Under the pieces are notes generated by a model. That model worked only from the letters and a program-made list of their open reading frames with translations. It was not told where the DNA came from and did not search any database. From contig NZ_LANJ01000022.1 of assembly GCF_000971295.1 (NCBI RefSeq), positions 1-32,824 of the forward strand: 32,824 bases of DNA. The letters are read 5' to 3'. Position numbers and translations under genes: made by a program. The stretch is from Devosia epidermidihirudinis. GTDB taxonomy: Bacteria; Pseudomonadota; Alphaproteobacteria; Rhizobiales; Devosiaceae. This document shows, piece by piece, positions 23,716 to 32,691 of this stretch; position 1 is the first letter of the stretch; each line of letters opens with the position of its first letter.

Positions 23716-24666
23716 TTGTGGCGCGGCTGGCGCGATGTGCTGGCCCGTCTCGGCTTTGACAGCGCTGCCCGCGATGCCAAGCTGCTGACCGGCCACGCGC
23801 TGGGACTATCCACGCTCGACATGGCGCTGCGCGAAACCGACCCGGTGACGGATGTCCAGGTCACTGCCGTCGCTGCTGTGCTGCAGCGCCGCATGAGCGG
23901 GGAATCCGTCGCCCGCATTATCGGCGAACGCGAGTTTTACGGGCTGGCCTTTGGCCTCAATGCAGCCACGCTCGAGCCGCGTCCGGAAACCGAAATGCTG
24001 GTGGATCTGGCGATTGAGCGTCTGCCGCAAGGTGGTCGCCTGCTCGATCTCGGCACCGGGACGGGGTGCATTCCGATTTCGATATTGGCCAACCGGGCGG
24101 ATGCGCATGGCGTGGCCGTTGATCTGAGCGTTGAGGCGCTGGCGGCGGCACGGGAAAATGCGCGGCGGCATGGGGTTCTGGATCGTCTGTCGTTCCTTGC
24201 AGGCTCATGGTTCGATGCTCTGGCTCCCTCTCCCCTGAGGGGAGAGGGTTGGGGTGAGGGGTTCAGCGCCGGTGTTCATGCTGAGGGTCTGAACCCCTCA
24301 CCCGCCCCTTCGGGGCGACCTCTCCCCTCAGGGGAGAGGTGGGGCGTTGCAAATGGCTTCGATCTCATCGTCTCCAACCCGCCCTATATTACCTCGGCCG
24401 TGGTTGAGACGCTGGAGCCTGAGGTCAAGGATTTCGATCCGCGGCTGGCGCTCGATGGTGGGCCTGATGGCTTGGCGCCCTACCGCATCATTGCGGCGGA
24501 GGCTGCGCATTGGCTCAAGCCGGGCGGCAGGGTGATGGTCGAGATCGGCTACGATCAGGGCGAGGTGGTGCGCGCGCTGTTCGCCGCGGCCGGATTTGGT
24601 GACGTCACTGTGCGGCAGGACCTCAATGGTCTTGATCGTGTGGTATCCGCGCACCAAATACTGTGA
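23716..24666 (+). CDS. prmC: Release factor glutamine methyltransferase with a repeat-derived insertion
   Basis: This protein of about 316 residues N5-methylates the GGQ glutamine of release factors. SAM motif I is LLDLGTGTGCIPISIL, and the substrate-binding motif NPPY is at 221-224 (FDLIVSNPPYITS). Normally only a few residues separate the WFDAL strand from FDLIVSNPPY. Here about 39 residues encoded by a palindromic repeat (APSPLRGEGWGEG and PAPSGRPLPSGERWG) intervene in frame. The start is uncertain: TTG 23716 is the first conventional codon, but the frame upstream is open into the prfA stop (CTG 23689), and residues there (SDAPNLGGL) would give a more usual N-terminus. Confidence 0.93.
   Translation: MWRGWRDVLARLGFDSAARDAKLLTGHALGLSTLDMALRETDPVTDVQVTAVAAVLQRRMSGESVARIIGEREFYGLAFGLNAATLEPRPETEMLVDLAIERLPQGGRLLDLGTGTGCIPISILANRADAHGVAVDLSVEALAAARENARRHGVLDRLSFLAGSWFDALAPSPLRGEGWGEGFSAGVHAEGLNPSPAPSGRPLPSGERWGVANGFDLIVSNPPYITSAVVETLEPEVKDFDPRLALDGGPDGLAPYRIIAAEAAHWLKPGGRVMVEIGYDQGEVVRALFAAAGFGDVTVRQDLNGLDRVVSAHQIL
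24226..24340. repeat. Palindromic repeat inserted in frame within prmC
   Basis: Perfect hairpins bound it: CCCTCTCCCC-TGA-GGGGAGAGGG (24226-24248) and CCTCTCCCC-TCA-GGGGAGAGG (24319-24339). The inner arms GGGTGAGGGGTTCAG and CTGAACCCCTCACCC are exact complements. The whole element can fold on itself and keeps the prmC reading frame open. Confidence 0.9.
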
Positions 24667-25011
24667 GCAAACACACGTGGATTGGGGCTTTGCGCAATTA
24701 ATGCTGGCAAAGCAGCCCCAAACCAGCTAGTTTGACCGTGCTGTCAACAGGCGCATCATGAGTGCCACGGCGACAACCACCCGATCATCCTCTCAGCTGC
24801 AAGTTGCAGTGCGGTTCCAGCAAGAGCTGGAGCGACGCAGATGGATCGGACTTCAGTGGTGCGGCCGCTCGACAGTTTTAGGTCTTCATGAAGCCAGTTA
24901 GTGCCCCGAGCAGGAAGACGTGGTCTTCGCGGGGGATGGCCCGACCAGGCGTGATGCCGGTCCGCCAGCAAGTGTGACGCTTATTTTTCTAGAGTTAGAT
25001 AAAGCGACCAG
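24667..25011 (+). other. 345-bp gap with hairpins upstream of the DUF4167 gene
   Basis: No gene is supported. Just after prmC, TTGGGGC-TTTGC pairs with GCAAA-GCCCCAA (24682-24721, one 3-nt bulge) without a T-run. Further on, GAAGAC-GTG-GTCTTC (24914-24928) and the palindrome CTTCATGAAG near 24885 are present. The length and structure suggest a long leader or a small RNA for the downstream gene, but I recognise no known RNA family. Confidence 0.4.
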
Positions 25012-25788
25012 ATGAGACCCAATAATCAGAATAACAAAAACCGGCAGCGCAGTCGGAACGGCGGCCGCAAGCACGTCAATCCATTGTCGCGTAACTTCGA
25101 GAGCAATGGTCCCGATGTGAAGGTGCGCGGCAACGCGGCCCATATCGCGGAAAAGTACATGCAGCTCGCGCGCGATGCCCAGTCGTCCGGCGACTCCGTG
25201 ATGGCAGAGAACTATCTGCAGCATGCCGAGCATTATTTCCGCATCGTCTCCAGCGCCCAGCAGGCGCAGAGCGGTCAGCGTCCCGAAGGTTCGGACGATG
25301 ACTATGATGACGATATGCCCGATATGAATTCGCGCTTTGCATCGCCGCAGCCTCAGGCGCAGCAGCAGTTTGTGCAGGGCGAGGGCGAAGACCAGCAGGG
25401 CGGTCAGCCCCAGCAGAATGGTCAGCAGCAGGATGGCGAACAGCCCCAGCAGGACCGCGCACAGCGTCCTGATCGTGGTGAACGCCGTGAGCGCCAGCAG
25501 CGCAGCCGCTTCCGTCCGGAAGGCGAAGTGCAGCAGTCCACGCCGATCGAGCCAAACCCACAGCCCCAGGCCCAGCCTGACGTTGTCGAGGCCGTCGCAG
25601 AAACTGCTACCGCCGAGCCAGCCGCCGTGGATGCTGATGGTGAAGCCCGCAAGCCACGCGAGCGCCGTCCGCGCCGTCGTCGTCCCGTCGCTGGTGAAGG
25701 CGCTGATCCGGCAACTGCCGAGCAGCCCGATGTCGGCGAACTGCCTGCCTTCCTGACTGGCGGCAAGGCCGCAACCGCCGCAGAATAA
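25012..25788 (+). CDS. DUF4167 domain protein, disordered and Gln/Arg-rich
   Basis: This 258-residue protein has the DUF4167 domain in its first ~90 residues (NPLSRNFESNGPDVKVRGNA, HIAEKYMQLARDAQSSGD, MAENYLQHAEHYFRI). The rest is low complexity: acidic DDDYDDD, then Gln-rich, then Arg-rich (ERRERQQRSRFRPEGEVQ; RERRPRRRRP), which suggests RNA binding. RPEGEVQ also occurs in the tail of the helicase at 933-3941. It lies upstream of clpB and is followed by a strong terminator. The function is unknown. No clear ribosome site precedes the ATG. Confidence 0.92.
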   Translation: MRPNNQNNKNRQRSRNGGRKHVNPLSRNFESNGPDVKVRGNAAHIAEKYMQLARDAQSSGDSVMAENYLQHAEHYFRIVSSAQQAQSGQRPEGSDDDYDDDMPDMNSRFASPQPQAQQQFVQGEGEDQQGGQPQQNGQQQDGEQPQQDRAQRPDRGERRERQQRSRFRPEGEVQQSTPIEPNPQPQAQPDVVEAVAETATAEPAAVDADGEARKPRERRPRRRRPVAGEGADPATAEQPDVGELPAFLTGGKAATAAE

Positions 25789-25805
25789 TCTGGGCGACAC
25801 AATTC

Positions 25806-25838
25806 AAAAGGCCGGGCCACAATGCCCGGCCTTTTCGT
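25806..25838 (+). terminator. Rho-independent terminator of the DUF4167 gene
   Basis: AAAAGGCCGGGC / GCCCGGCCTTTT is a perfect 12-bp stem with a 6-nt loop, 17 bp after the stop. Confidence 0.93.
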
Positions 25839-25939
25839 TTGCCGGTATTTTGCCGGTGCGCGTTCTCTCGTCCCCCAAACCGCATCGCAGGCTGCGCTTT
25901 TGCTTGCCCGGCAAAACGATAGCGATGCGCAGCGCACCT

Positions 25940-25968
25940 CTTTTCGTGCGCGAAAGACTTCCCATATA
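25940..25968 (+). promoter_or_regulatory. Heat-shock (RpoH-type) promoter candidate of clpB
   Basis: CCCATATA at 25961-25968 matches the sigma-32 -10 consensus CCCATNT. CTTTTCG, 14 bp upstream, keeps the CTT of the -35 box. It is about 110 bp before the clpB start. The assignment rests mainly on the -10 element and on the gene's function. Confidence 0.5.
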
Positions 25969-26077
25969 CCTCCTTGTGATGGAGCAGCGCTGCTGAGCAG
26001 GCGTTTCGTCAGGCGACGCTTCCGCCGTGTGTCTGGTGCCTTTTGGGCCGGGCGACGGGCGAGATCAGGAGAGTTGA

Positions 26078-28690
26078 ATGAATATTGAAAAATACACCGA
26101 GCGGGCCCGTGGGTTTATCCAGAGCGCGCAGACGGCCGCGCTGGGTAAGGGGCATCAGCAGTTTGCCCCACTGCACCTGCTCAAGGTGTTGCTGGATGAC
26201 GATCAGGGCATGGCCAATGGGCTGATCGAGCGCGCCGGGGGCGATCCCAAGGCTGCGCGGGCGGGCGTTGAAGCCGCGTTGGCCAAACTCCCATCGGTAT
26301 CGGGCGACGCCGGCCAGCTTTATCTGAGCCGCGAATTGGCGCGTGTCTTCGACACTGCCGAAAGCGCTGCGCAAAAGGCTGGCGACAGCTATGTCACCGT
26401 TGAGCGGCTGCTGCTGGCGCTGGTTGTCGAAAAGGACACTGACGCGGGCAAGATTTTGAGCTCTGCAGGCGTGACGCCGCAGGGTCTGAATGCGGCTATC
26501 GAAGCCATCCGCAAGGGGCGCAATGCCGACTCCGCCACGGCCGAGAACGCCTATGACGCGCTCAAGAAATATGCGCGCGACCTGACCGCCGACGTGCGCG
26601 AGGGCAAGCTTGATCCGGTGATTGGCCGTGACGAGGAAATTCGCCGCACCATCCAGGTGCTGAGCCGGCGCACCAAGAACAATCCCGTGCTGATCGGCGA
26701 ACCCGGTGTGGGCAAGACCGCCATCGCCGAGGGCCTCGCCATCCGCATCGTCAATGGCGACGTGCCGGAGTCGCTGAAAAACAAGTCACTGCTGTCGCTC
26801 GACATGGGTGCACTGATTGCTGGCGCGAAATATCGCGGCGAGTTTGAGGAACGCCTCAAATCCGTTTTGAGCGAAGTGACGTCGTCGGATGGGCAGATCA
26901 TTTTGTTCATCGACGAAATGCATACCCTGGTCGGGGCCGGCAAGGCCGATGGCGCGATGGATGCGTCCAATCTGCTCAAGCCTGCTCTGGCGCGGGGTGA
27001 ACTGCATTGCGTTGGCGCGACCACGCTTGATGAATATCGCAAGCATGTCGAAAAGGACCCGGCGCTGGCCCGTCGCTTCCAGCCGGTGTTCGTGGACGAG
27101 CCGACGGTTGAGGACACCATCTCGATCCTGCGCGGGCTCAAGGAAAAATACGAGCTGCATCACGGTATCCGGATTTCGGACTCCGCCTTGGTGAGCGCGG
27201 CAACCTTGTCCAACCGCTACATCACGGATCGTTTCCTGCCCGACAAGGCCATCGATCTGATGGACGAAGCGGCAGCGCGTCTGCGCATGGCCGTCGACAG
27301 CAAGCCTGAGGCCCTCGACGAACTTGATCGCCGTATCATGCAGCTCAAGATCGAGCGTGAAGCGCTGCGCAAGGAAGATGACGACGGCTCCAAGACCCGG
27401 CTCGACCGGTTGGAGAATGAGCTGGCCACGCTCGAAGAGCAGGCCCAGGTCATGTCGTCCAAGTGGCTGTCGGAAAAGGAACGCCTGCAAGGCAGTCAAA
27501 AGCTCAAGGAGGCTTTGGACACCGCGCGCAGCCAGCTCGAAATCGCGCAGCGCCAGGGTGACCTGGCCAAGGCAGGCGAGCTTGCCTATGGCGTCATTCC
27601 CGAGCTGGAAAAGAAGATCAAGACCGCCGAAGACCCCAATGGCGACGGCAAGCCTGATCCACTGATGGCGGCCGAAGTCGTGACCCCGAGCGATATCGCC
27701 CAGGTTGTCAGCCGCTGGACCGGTATTCCGGTTGACCGGATGCTCGAAGGCGAGCGCGACAAGCTGCTCAAGATGGAAGAGACTATCGGTGCGCGCGTCA
27801 TCGGGCAGGCCGAAGCGGTGGCGGCGGTGGCCAAAGCCGTGCGTCGGTCGCGGGCGGGCCTGCAGGATCCCAACCGGCCGATTGGCTCGTTCATGTTCCT
27901 CGGACCAACCGGCGTCGGCAAGACCGAGCTGACCAAGTCGCTGGCCCAGTTCCTGTTCGATGACGAGACTGCCATGGTGCGGCTCGACATGAGCGAGTTC
28001 ATGGAAAAGCACTCGGTGGCCCGCCTGATCGGGGCGCCTCCCGGCTATGTCGGCTATGACGAAGGTGGCGTGCTGACCGAGGCCGTGCGGCGTCGGCCCT
28101 ACCAGGTCGTGCTGTTCGATGAGATCGAGAAGGCGCATCCCGATGTCTTCAACATCCTGTTGCAGGTGCTCGATGATGGCCGGCTCACCGACGGGCAGGG
28201 CCGCACGGTCGATTTCCGCAATACGGTGATCATCCTCACCTCCAATCTGGGCGCCGAATATCTCGTCGACCTCAAGGATGGTGAATCGGTCGAGCTGGTG
28301 CGGGGCAGGGTGCTGGACATGGTGAAAACCGCGTTCCGCCCCGAATTCCTCAACCGCATCGACGAAATCCTGCTGTTCCACCGGCTGGGCCGCGAACATA
28401 TGGGCTCGATTGTCGATATTCAGTTCTCCCGGTTGCAGAAGCTGCTGCGGGATCGCGATATCGGTCTTGAGCTCACCGATCGCGCGCGCGATTGGCTGGC
28501 CAATGAAGGCTATGACCCTGCCTATGGTGCACGCCCCCTCAAGCGCGTCATCCAGCGCTGGGTGCAGGATGGTCTGGCCGAGGAGATCCTCGCGGGGCGC
28601 GTCAGCGATGGCAGCCGCGTTGTGGTCGATGCCAATGATGCAGGGATTGTCCTGCATCCTGCCGATGCAGCTGCGACAGAAGTCGCCTGA
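26078..28690 (+). CDS. clpB: ATP-dependent disaggregase chaperone ClpB
   Basis: This 870-residue Hsp100 protein works with DnaK to dissolve protein aggregates in the cytoplasm. Domains in order are the N-domain (1-145), AAA1 with Walker A GEPGVGKT at 207-214 and Walker [13 protein letters not shown], the coiled-coil middle domain (about 410-530), and AAA2 with Walker A GPTGVGKT at 609-616 and [14 protein letters not shown]. The C-terminal part includes [16 protein letters not shown]. The length is normal. The start has AGGAGAG five bases upstream of the ATG. It is a single-gene unit with a heat-shock-like promoter and its own terminator. Confidence 0.98.
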   Translation: MNIEKYTERARGFIQSAQTAALGKGHQQFAPLHLLKVLLDDDQGMANGLIERAGGDPKAARAGVEAALAKLPSVSGDAGQLYLSRELARVFDTAESAAQKAGDSYVTVERLLLALVVEKDTDAGKILSSAGVTPQGLNAAIEAIRKGRNADSATAENAYDALKKYARDLTADVREGKLDPVIGRDEEIRRTIQVLSRRTKNNPVLIGEPGVGKTAIAEGLAIRIVNGDVPESLKNKSLLSLDMGALIAGAKYRGEFEERLKSVLSEVTSSDGQIILFIDEMHTLVGAGKADGAMDASNLLKPALARGELHCVGATTLDEYRKHVEKDPALARRFQPVFVDEPTVEDTISILRGLKEKYELHHGIRISDSALVSAATLSNRYITDRFLPDKAIDLMDEAAARLRMAVDSKPEALDELDRRIMQLKIEREALRKEDDDGSKTRLDRLENELATLEEQAQVMSSKWLSEKERLQGSQKLKEALDTARSQLEIAQRQGDLAKAGELAYGVIPELEKKIKTAEDPNGDGKPDPLMAAEVVTPSDIAQVVSRWTGIPVDRMLEGERDKLLKMEETIGARVIGQAEAVAAVAKAVRRSRAGLQDPNRPIGSFMFLGPTGVGKTELTKSLAQFLFDDETAMVRLDMSEFMEKHSVARLIGAPPGYVGYDEGGVLTEAVRRRPYQVVLFDEIEKAHPDVFNILLQVLDDGRLTDGQGRTVDFRNTVIILTSNLGAEYLVDLKDGESVELVRGRVLDMVKTAFRPEFLNRIDEILLFHRLGREHMGSIVDIQFSRLQKLLRDRDIGLELTDRARDWLANEGYDPAYGARPLKRVIQRWVQDGLAEEILAGRVSDGSRVVVDANDAGIVLHPADAAATEVA

Positions 28691-28700
28691 TCAAACACTT

Positions 28701-28729
28701 AAAAGGCCGGTCTCAAGACCGGCCTTTTT
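28701..28729 (+). terminator. Rho-independent terminator of clpB
   Basis: AAAAGGCCGGTC / GACCGGCCTTTTT is a perfect stem with a 4-nt loop and T-run, 10 bp after the stop. Confidence 0.95.
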
Positions 28730-28800
28730 GCATGGGGATTGCGATGGCGGCGCAGGTGGTCGCCAGATAGGCTCGGCAAACCACAAAGCCGGATCAAGAC

Positions 28801-30288
28801 ATGACTCAGGATATTGCAGCGCCGCAAAGCCGCCACTTCGTTCTGGTGGCGGCCATTCTGGCTTCGAGCATGGGTTTTATCGATGGCTCGGTGATGTCCA
28901 TCGCGGTTCCCGCCATCCGGGCCAACCTCGGGGCCACGCTGGCCGACGCGCAATGGATCAATAGTGGCTATCTGCTGCTGCTGTCCTCACTGATCCTGCT
29001 CGGTGGTGCGGCCGGTGATCGGTTCGGCCTGCGCAATATGTTTGGCCTGGGTATTGTCGTGTTCGTTGCTGCTTCGCTGGTCTGTGCCATTGCGCCCAAT
29101 CCGCTGATCCTGATTGTGTTTCGCGTGGTGCAGGGGGCGGGTGCGGCCTTCATGGTGCCGGGCAGTCTTGCCATTATCGCCAAGGCCTATCCGCGCGAAG
29201 AGCGGGGCAGGGCCATCGGGATCTGGGCGGCGGCTTCGTCGCTGACCTCGATTGCCGGGCCGATCATCGGCGGCTTCGTGTTGACGGCTCTGGGCGACTG
29301 GAGCTGGCGGCTGGTGTTCGCCATCAATCTACCACTCGGCGCCATCGCGCTGGCGCTGCTCTGGCTCAAGGTTGCGCCCGATCGTCCCGATGCCAATCGT
29401 CGCCTGGATCTGGGTGGCGCGATTTTGGCGACGCTGGCACTGATGCTGATTGCCTATGGCCTGACCGGCAATGGCGGGGAAAGTGCGCCACCACTGTCGC
29501 ATACGGTTTTGTGGAGTGGCGTGGGTCTGCTTGTCGGCGTGGCGTTTGTGGTCTGGGAAAGCCGGGTGGCCTCCCCCATGCTGCCGCTGCGCCTGTTTTC
29601 CAATCTCGGCTTCTCTGGTGCCAACGGGCTGACCTTCTCGCTCTATTTTGCGCTGGGCGGCACCATGTTCTTCCTGCCCATGACGATGATCGGCGGCTGG
29701 GGCCTGTCGCCCGCCGTAGTGTCGCTCTCGTTGCTGCCGATGGGCGTATTGATGACCATCCTCTCCTCGTTCAGTGGAAAATGGTCCGATCAGTTCGGCC
29801 CCGGCCCGTTGATCGCCTTGGGGTCGTTGATCGTCGCGGCAGCGTTTGTGCTGATGGGATTGCTGACGCCATTGCACGACGCCTGGCTTGGCGTGCTGCC
29901 GGCGGTCGTGCTGCTTGGATTGGGTATGGGGCTGGTGGTTTCGCCCCTGTCGACAGCGGTCATGACCAGCGTTGAGGATGGCGATACCGGCGTCGCCTCG
30001 GGGGTCAATAATGCCGTGGCCCGCGTGGCCGGATTGGTCGCAGTGGCGTTTCTGGGCATTGTCGTGGCGTCAGTATTCGAACAATCCCTCGGCGAGGCGG
30101 CCGAATTGGCGGTGTTCTTCGGCCTGCCGGCCACGGGCCTGACGCCAGCCGAAGACGCATTGCGCCTTCACGCAACCGACGCTGCGTTTGCGAGCATTGC
30201 TTACATCACGGCGGGGCTGAGCCTAGTGTCGGCGGTGATCGCCTGGCTAACCCTTGAGAAAAAGGTCGGCGCCAGGCGAGCTGCTTAG
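28801..30288 (+). CDS. MFS drug efflux transporter, DHA2 (EmrB/QacA) type
   Basis: This 495-residue inner-membrane protein has about 14 hydrophobic segments. MGFIDGSVMSIAVPAI in TM1 is the family's D1-type motif, GDRFGLRNMFGLG between TM2 and TM3 is motif A, and SIAGPIIGGF in TM5 is antiporter motif C. These features mark proton-coupled multidrug exporters of the 14-TM group. No membrane-fusion partner (EmrA) is adjacent, so it probably acts alone. The start at ATG 28801 lacks a strong ribosome site. Its 3' end overlaps the convergent M23 gene by 4 bp. Confidence 0.93.
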   Translation: MTQDIAAPQSRHFVLVAAILASSMGFIDGSVMSIAVPAIRANLGATLADAQWINSGYLLLLSSLILLGGAAGDRFGLRNMFGLGIVVFVAASLVCAIAPNPLILIVFRVVQGAGAAFMVPGSLAIIAKAYPREERGRAIGIWAAASSLTSIAGPIIGGFVLTALGDWSWRLVFAINLPLGAIALALLWLKVAPDRPDANRRLDLGGAILATLALMLIAYGLTGNGGESAPPLSHTVLWSGVGLLVGVAFVVWESRVASPMLPLRLFSNLGFSGANGLTFSLYFALGGTMFFLPMTMIGGWGLSPAVVSLSLLPMGVLMTILSSFSGKWSDQFGPGPLIALGSLIVAAAFVLMGLLTPLHDAWLGVLPAVVLLGLGMGLVVSPLSTAVMTSVEDGDTGVASGVNNAVARVAGLVAVAFLGIVVASVFEQSLGEAAELAVFFGLPATGLTPAEDALRLHATDAAFASIAYITAGLSLVSAVIAWLTLEKKVGARRAA

Positions 30289-32252
30289 TTCGCCTGGGCG
30301 ACTGCCACGGGAGCGGGCTTGCGGGTCATCAGGTCGTTGATCTGGGCAATGGTCTCGTGGAACTTGCCCTCATAGCGCTGCGCCAGGGAGTTTTCCTTGG
30401 GCAGCTTGACGCTGAGTGGATCGACGAGATTGCCGTTGATCAGGATTTCAAAGTGCAGGTGCGGGCCGGTCGATTGACCGGTTGAACCGACATAGCCGAT
30501 CACCTGCCCCTGACGGACACGCACACCCGGCTTCATACCATCGGCAAAGCGGGACATGTGGCCATAGGCGGTCTCATAGCCGTTGACGTGCTTGATCTCG
30601 ACCTTGTTGCCATAGCCCGACTGCCAGCCGGCCAGTTCAATGACGCCGTCGCCCGAGGCATAGATCGGAGTGCCCGAGCGCGCGGCCAGGTCGACACCGG
30701 TATGGAGCTTGCGCGTCTTGAAAATAGGATGGATGCGATAGCCGAAGCGCGAGCGCAGCGTGCCGCCGCCTTCCAGCGGACGACGGGTGAGGAAGCGCTT
30801 GCCGGTCTCGCCGTCGGGATCGAAGAAATCCACCACGCCGTCATCGGTACCAAAGCGATAAAGCCGCCGCGTCGTGCTGCCCAGTGTCAGGGACACATAG
30901 AGAAGTTCGGCCCGGCCATCTGCGTCGGGCGCCGTCTCGAGGATCTCGATGGCGTCACCGGCGGTGATCTTCTTGGTCATGTCCACATCATAGGCGAACA
31001 TGCCGATGATGCGCTGAATGGTGGCGTCGTCCAGATCGTGCTTGCGGCCGGTTTCCCAGATCGAGCGATAAACGCTGGGCAGGTTGGCCACGTTGATCTC
31101 TTCGGTGTCTTCCTCTGGGAAGACGATCTCGGCCGGAGCGAGGCCCAGCACATATTGACCCTTGTCGGTCAGTGCCACGGTCGCCTTATGGATATCGCTC
31201 TTGGTGGCATCATCATGCTGATAGATGCTCATGCGATAGGGAATGAGCGTATTGGAAGTGCGCGATGGCCCGAACAGAATGCGCAGGCGCGCTCCGGCTG
31301 GCAGATTGGTCGAGGGGAACACGTTCTGCAGCGTGCCGCTGATGGCTGATACCATGGCATCGGTAAAACCGTTTTTGCGCAGGATCTCGTCGAGCGGGGT
31401 CTGTTCCTTGATGGTGAGAATACGCTCGGAGCGGCCCAGGCCAGCATCGGCGGCGCGCGTCGTCTTGGGCACGGCCGTCACGTTCTCGGCGATACCGCCC
31501 AGAGTGGTGCCATCGGTTGAAATCCCAAGGTCACGCACCGTCGGACCCAGCGCCGCATAGGCCAGGGTCGGGGAGGCGGCGTCATCATAGAAGGTGGATT
31601 CAACAACGCCGCGCACATATTCGGCAGCGAGTTGGTCGGAGATGGCACGGGGCGGCACGAAGGTCGATGGCATGGCGGCCAGTCGCACGGCGACCTCGCC
31701 CTCAACTTCTGCGCCATAGACATCGGTATTGATCGCCGTGGCGTCATTGACCTCGATCGGCTGGGTCGCATTGAGGATGGCTACAGGATCATAGTCCGGC
31801 ACGCCTTCCGACAAAGAGGTCGCCGCAGTGGCCAGCGTGGCGCGAATGCGCATGAACGGCTGGTTGCGGATCATGTCGCGGCCATCAACCGTTTCGCGGA
31901 TCGACGCTTCAATGATCTCCAGATCAGAGCGGGTCGCGGCGACGGGACGAATGCGGGCCGATTTGGCCGACATATCAGTCGGGGTGATATTGTCTGCCTT
32001 GGGGCGCGCCAGTTGCAGCGCTTCATAGGCGGTCGAGAAAGTGTCCTGTCCCTGGAAGGACACATAAAGAGCGGCGCCCATGAGCAGCACGCTGGTCAGG
32101 CCCGTCATCACCGTGCCGGTCAACCAGGCAAAACTCAGCTCGCGCCCATGCGGGATTTCGCCATCGGTCGACTGCACGGTCAGCGCAGGACTGTCTTCAT
32201 AGCCGGTCGACTTGAGCAGAGCGGCGTGTCGGTTGCGTTGCGTTGGGTTCAA
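30285..32252 (-). CDS. M23 family metallopeptidase, membrane-anchored cell-wall hydrolase
   Basis: This protein of about 655 residues has one N-terminal membrane segment (about 41-65, TGTVMTGLTSVLLMGAALYV) and a large periplasmic region. The C-terminal LytM domain has the zinc ligands HTGVD (His517, Asp521) and HLH (598-600), with GSTGQSTGPHLHFEI intact, so it should be an active endopeptidase cleaving peptidoglycan cross-links. A LysM/OapA-like segment (LTIKEQTPLDEILRKNGFTD) lies in the middle. The start is uncertain: TTG 32252 has AAGGAT upstream and is preferred; ATG 32342 would add 30 residues but has no ribosome site. Confidence 0.92.
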   Translation of the reverse strand: MNPTQRNRHAALLKSTGYEDSPALTVQSTDGEIPHGRELSFAWLTGTVMTGLTSVLLMGAALYVSFQGQDTFSTAYEALQLARPKADNITPTDMSAKSARIRPVAATRSDLEIIEASIRETVDGRDMIRNQPFMRIRATLATAATSLSEGVPDYDPVAILNATQPIEVNDATAINTDVYGAEVEGEVAVRLAAMPSTFVPPRAISDQLAAEYVRGVVESTFYDDAASPTLAYAALGPTVRDLGISTDGTTLGGIAENVTAVPKTTRAADAGLGRSERILTIKEQTPLDEILRKNGFTDAMVSAISGTLQNVFPSTNLPAGARLRILFGPSRTSNTLIPYRMSIYQHDDATKSDIHKATVALTDKGQYVLGLAPAEIVFPEEDTEEINVANLPSVYRSIWETGRKHDLDDATIQRIIGMFAYDVDMTKKITAGDAIEILETAPDADGRAELLYVSLTLGSTTRRLYRFGTDDGVVDFFDPDGETGKRFLTRRPLEGGGTLRSRFGYRIHPIFKTRKLHTGVDLAARSGTPIYASGDGVIELAGWQSGYGNKVEIKHVNGYETAYGHMSRFADGMKPGVRVRQGQVIGYVGSTGQSTGPHLHFEILINGNLVDPLSVKLPKENSLAQRYEGKFHETIAQINDLMTRKPAPVAVAQAN

Positions 32253-32342
32253 CGCCCCATCCTTATATATAGCAAGGTAGCCATCCCCGTTCCCGGTCGT
32301 GCTTCGGCGTCTATTAAAGAGCCTGTGAGCGCCTTGGCGCAT

Positions 32343-32626
32343 ATGCGTAAGCGCAGAGTCTACATCATCAGTCCGCTCTCATCGACAAAAAATGCGGCGA
32401 AACTGCGTAAGGCAGAGGCGTCATTGTGCGCCGAGGCAGCGCGGAGCCTCTTAACAAAGTATGAAAAAGCCAGCATTTCTGGCCAAATCTGTACCAAAAC
32501 GGGAGGGCTGCGGGGCAGGCGTCGGTGCCCTTGAAAAAGCATCGAAAAAACCCAGATTAGTGGTCCCGCTGGCAGAGCCCCGTAATCCCTCGTGATTCAG
32601 TCGAGTTTTCCACATTGGGTCAACGG
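32343..32626. other. Divergent intergenic region, no gene seen
   Basis: The region between the M23 gene and the right-edge promoter holds only short frames without similarity. AT-rich patches such as TATATATAAGG (around 32265) could be part of an M23 promoter. GAAAAAGCATCGAAAAAACC (32533-32552) is AT-rich. No clear pair of -35 and -10 boxes for the M23 gene is found. Confidence 0.4.
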
Positions 32627-32660
32627 CTAAAACGACAAAATGACAGCTTTGTCGTTTTAG
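32627..32660. promoter_or_regulatory. Perfect 13-bp inverted repeat upstream of the right-edge promoter
   Basis: CTAAAACGACAAA / TTTGTCGTTTTAG around an 8-nt loop, ending three bases before the -35 box at 32663. It may be an operator, or a terminator that insulates the promoter; the AT-rich arms would also favour upstream-element activity. Confidence 0.55.
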
Positions 32661-32662
32661 GG

Positions 32663-32691
32663 CTTCACGGCCCGGAAAACTCGCCCTATAA
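32663..32691 (+). promoter_or_regulatory. Strong promoter at the right edge, probably of an rRNA operon
   Basis: CTTCAC (32663-32668), a 17-bp spacer and CTATAA (32686-32691) match the alphaproteobacterial housekeeping consensus CTTGAC-N17-CTATAT. The next ~130 bp contain no coding frame and end in AT-rich DNA (GTTGTTTGAGCTTTGGTTTG, then AATGATCTGAAAA) that resembles rhizobial 16S leader sequence. The gene itself is outside the window. Confidence 0.5.

Noticed and set aside
24226..24350. prmC as a frameshifted or disrupted pseudogene
   Set aside because: The inserted element keeps the frame open and the SAM and NPPY motifs on both sides are intact.
26786..28657. A 623-codon open frame on the minus strand opposite clpB
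   Set aside because: It mirrors the ClpB frame in high-GC DNA, has no recognisable domain, and ClpB is certain. The same holds for long antisense frames opposite lysC/ptsP (19487-21049), ptsP (21170-22360) and the helicase (2934-4136).
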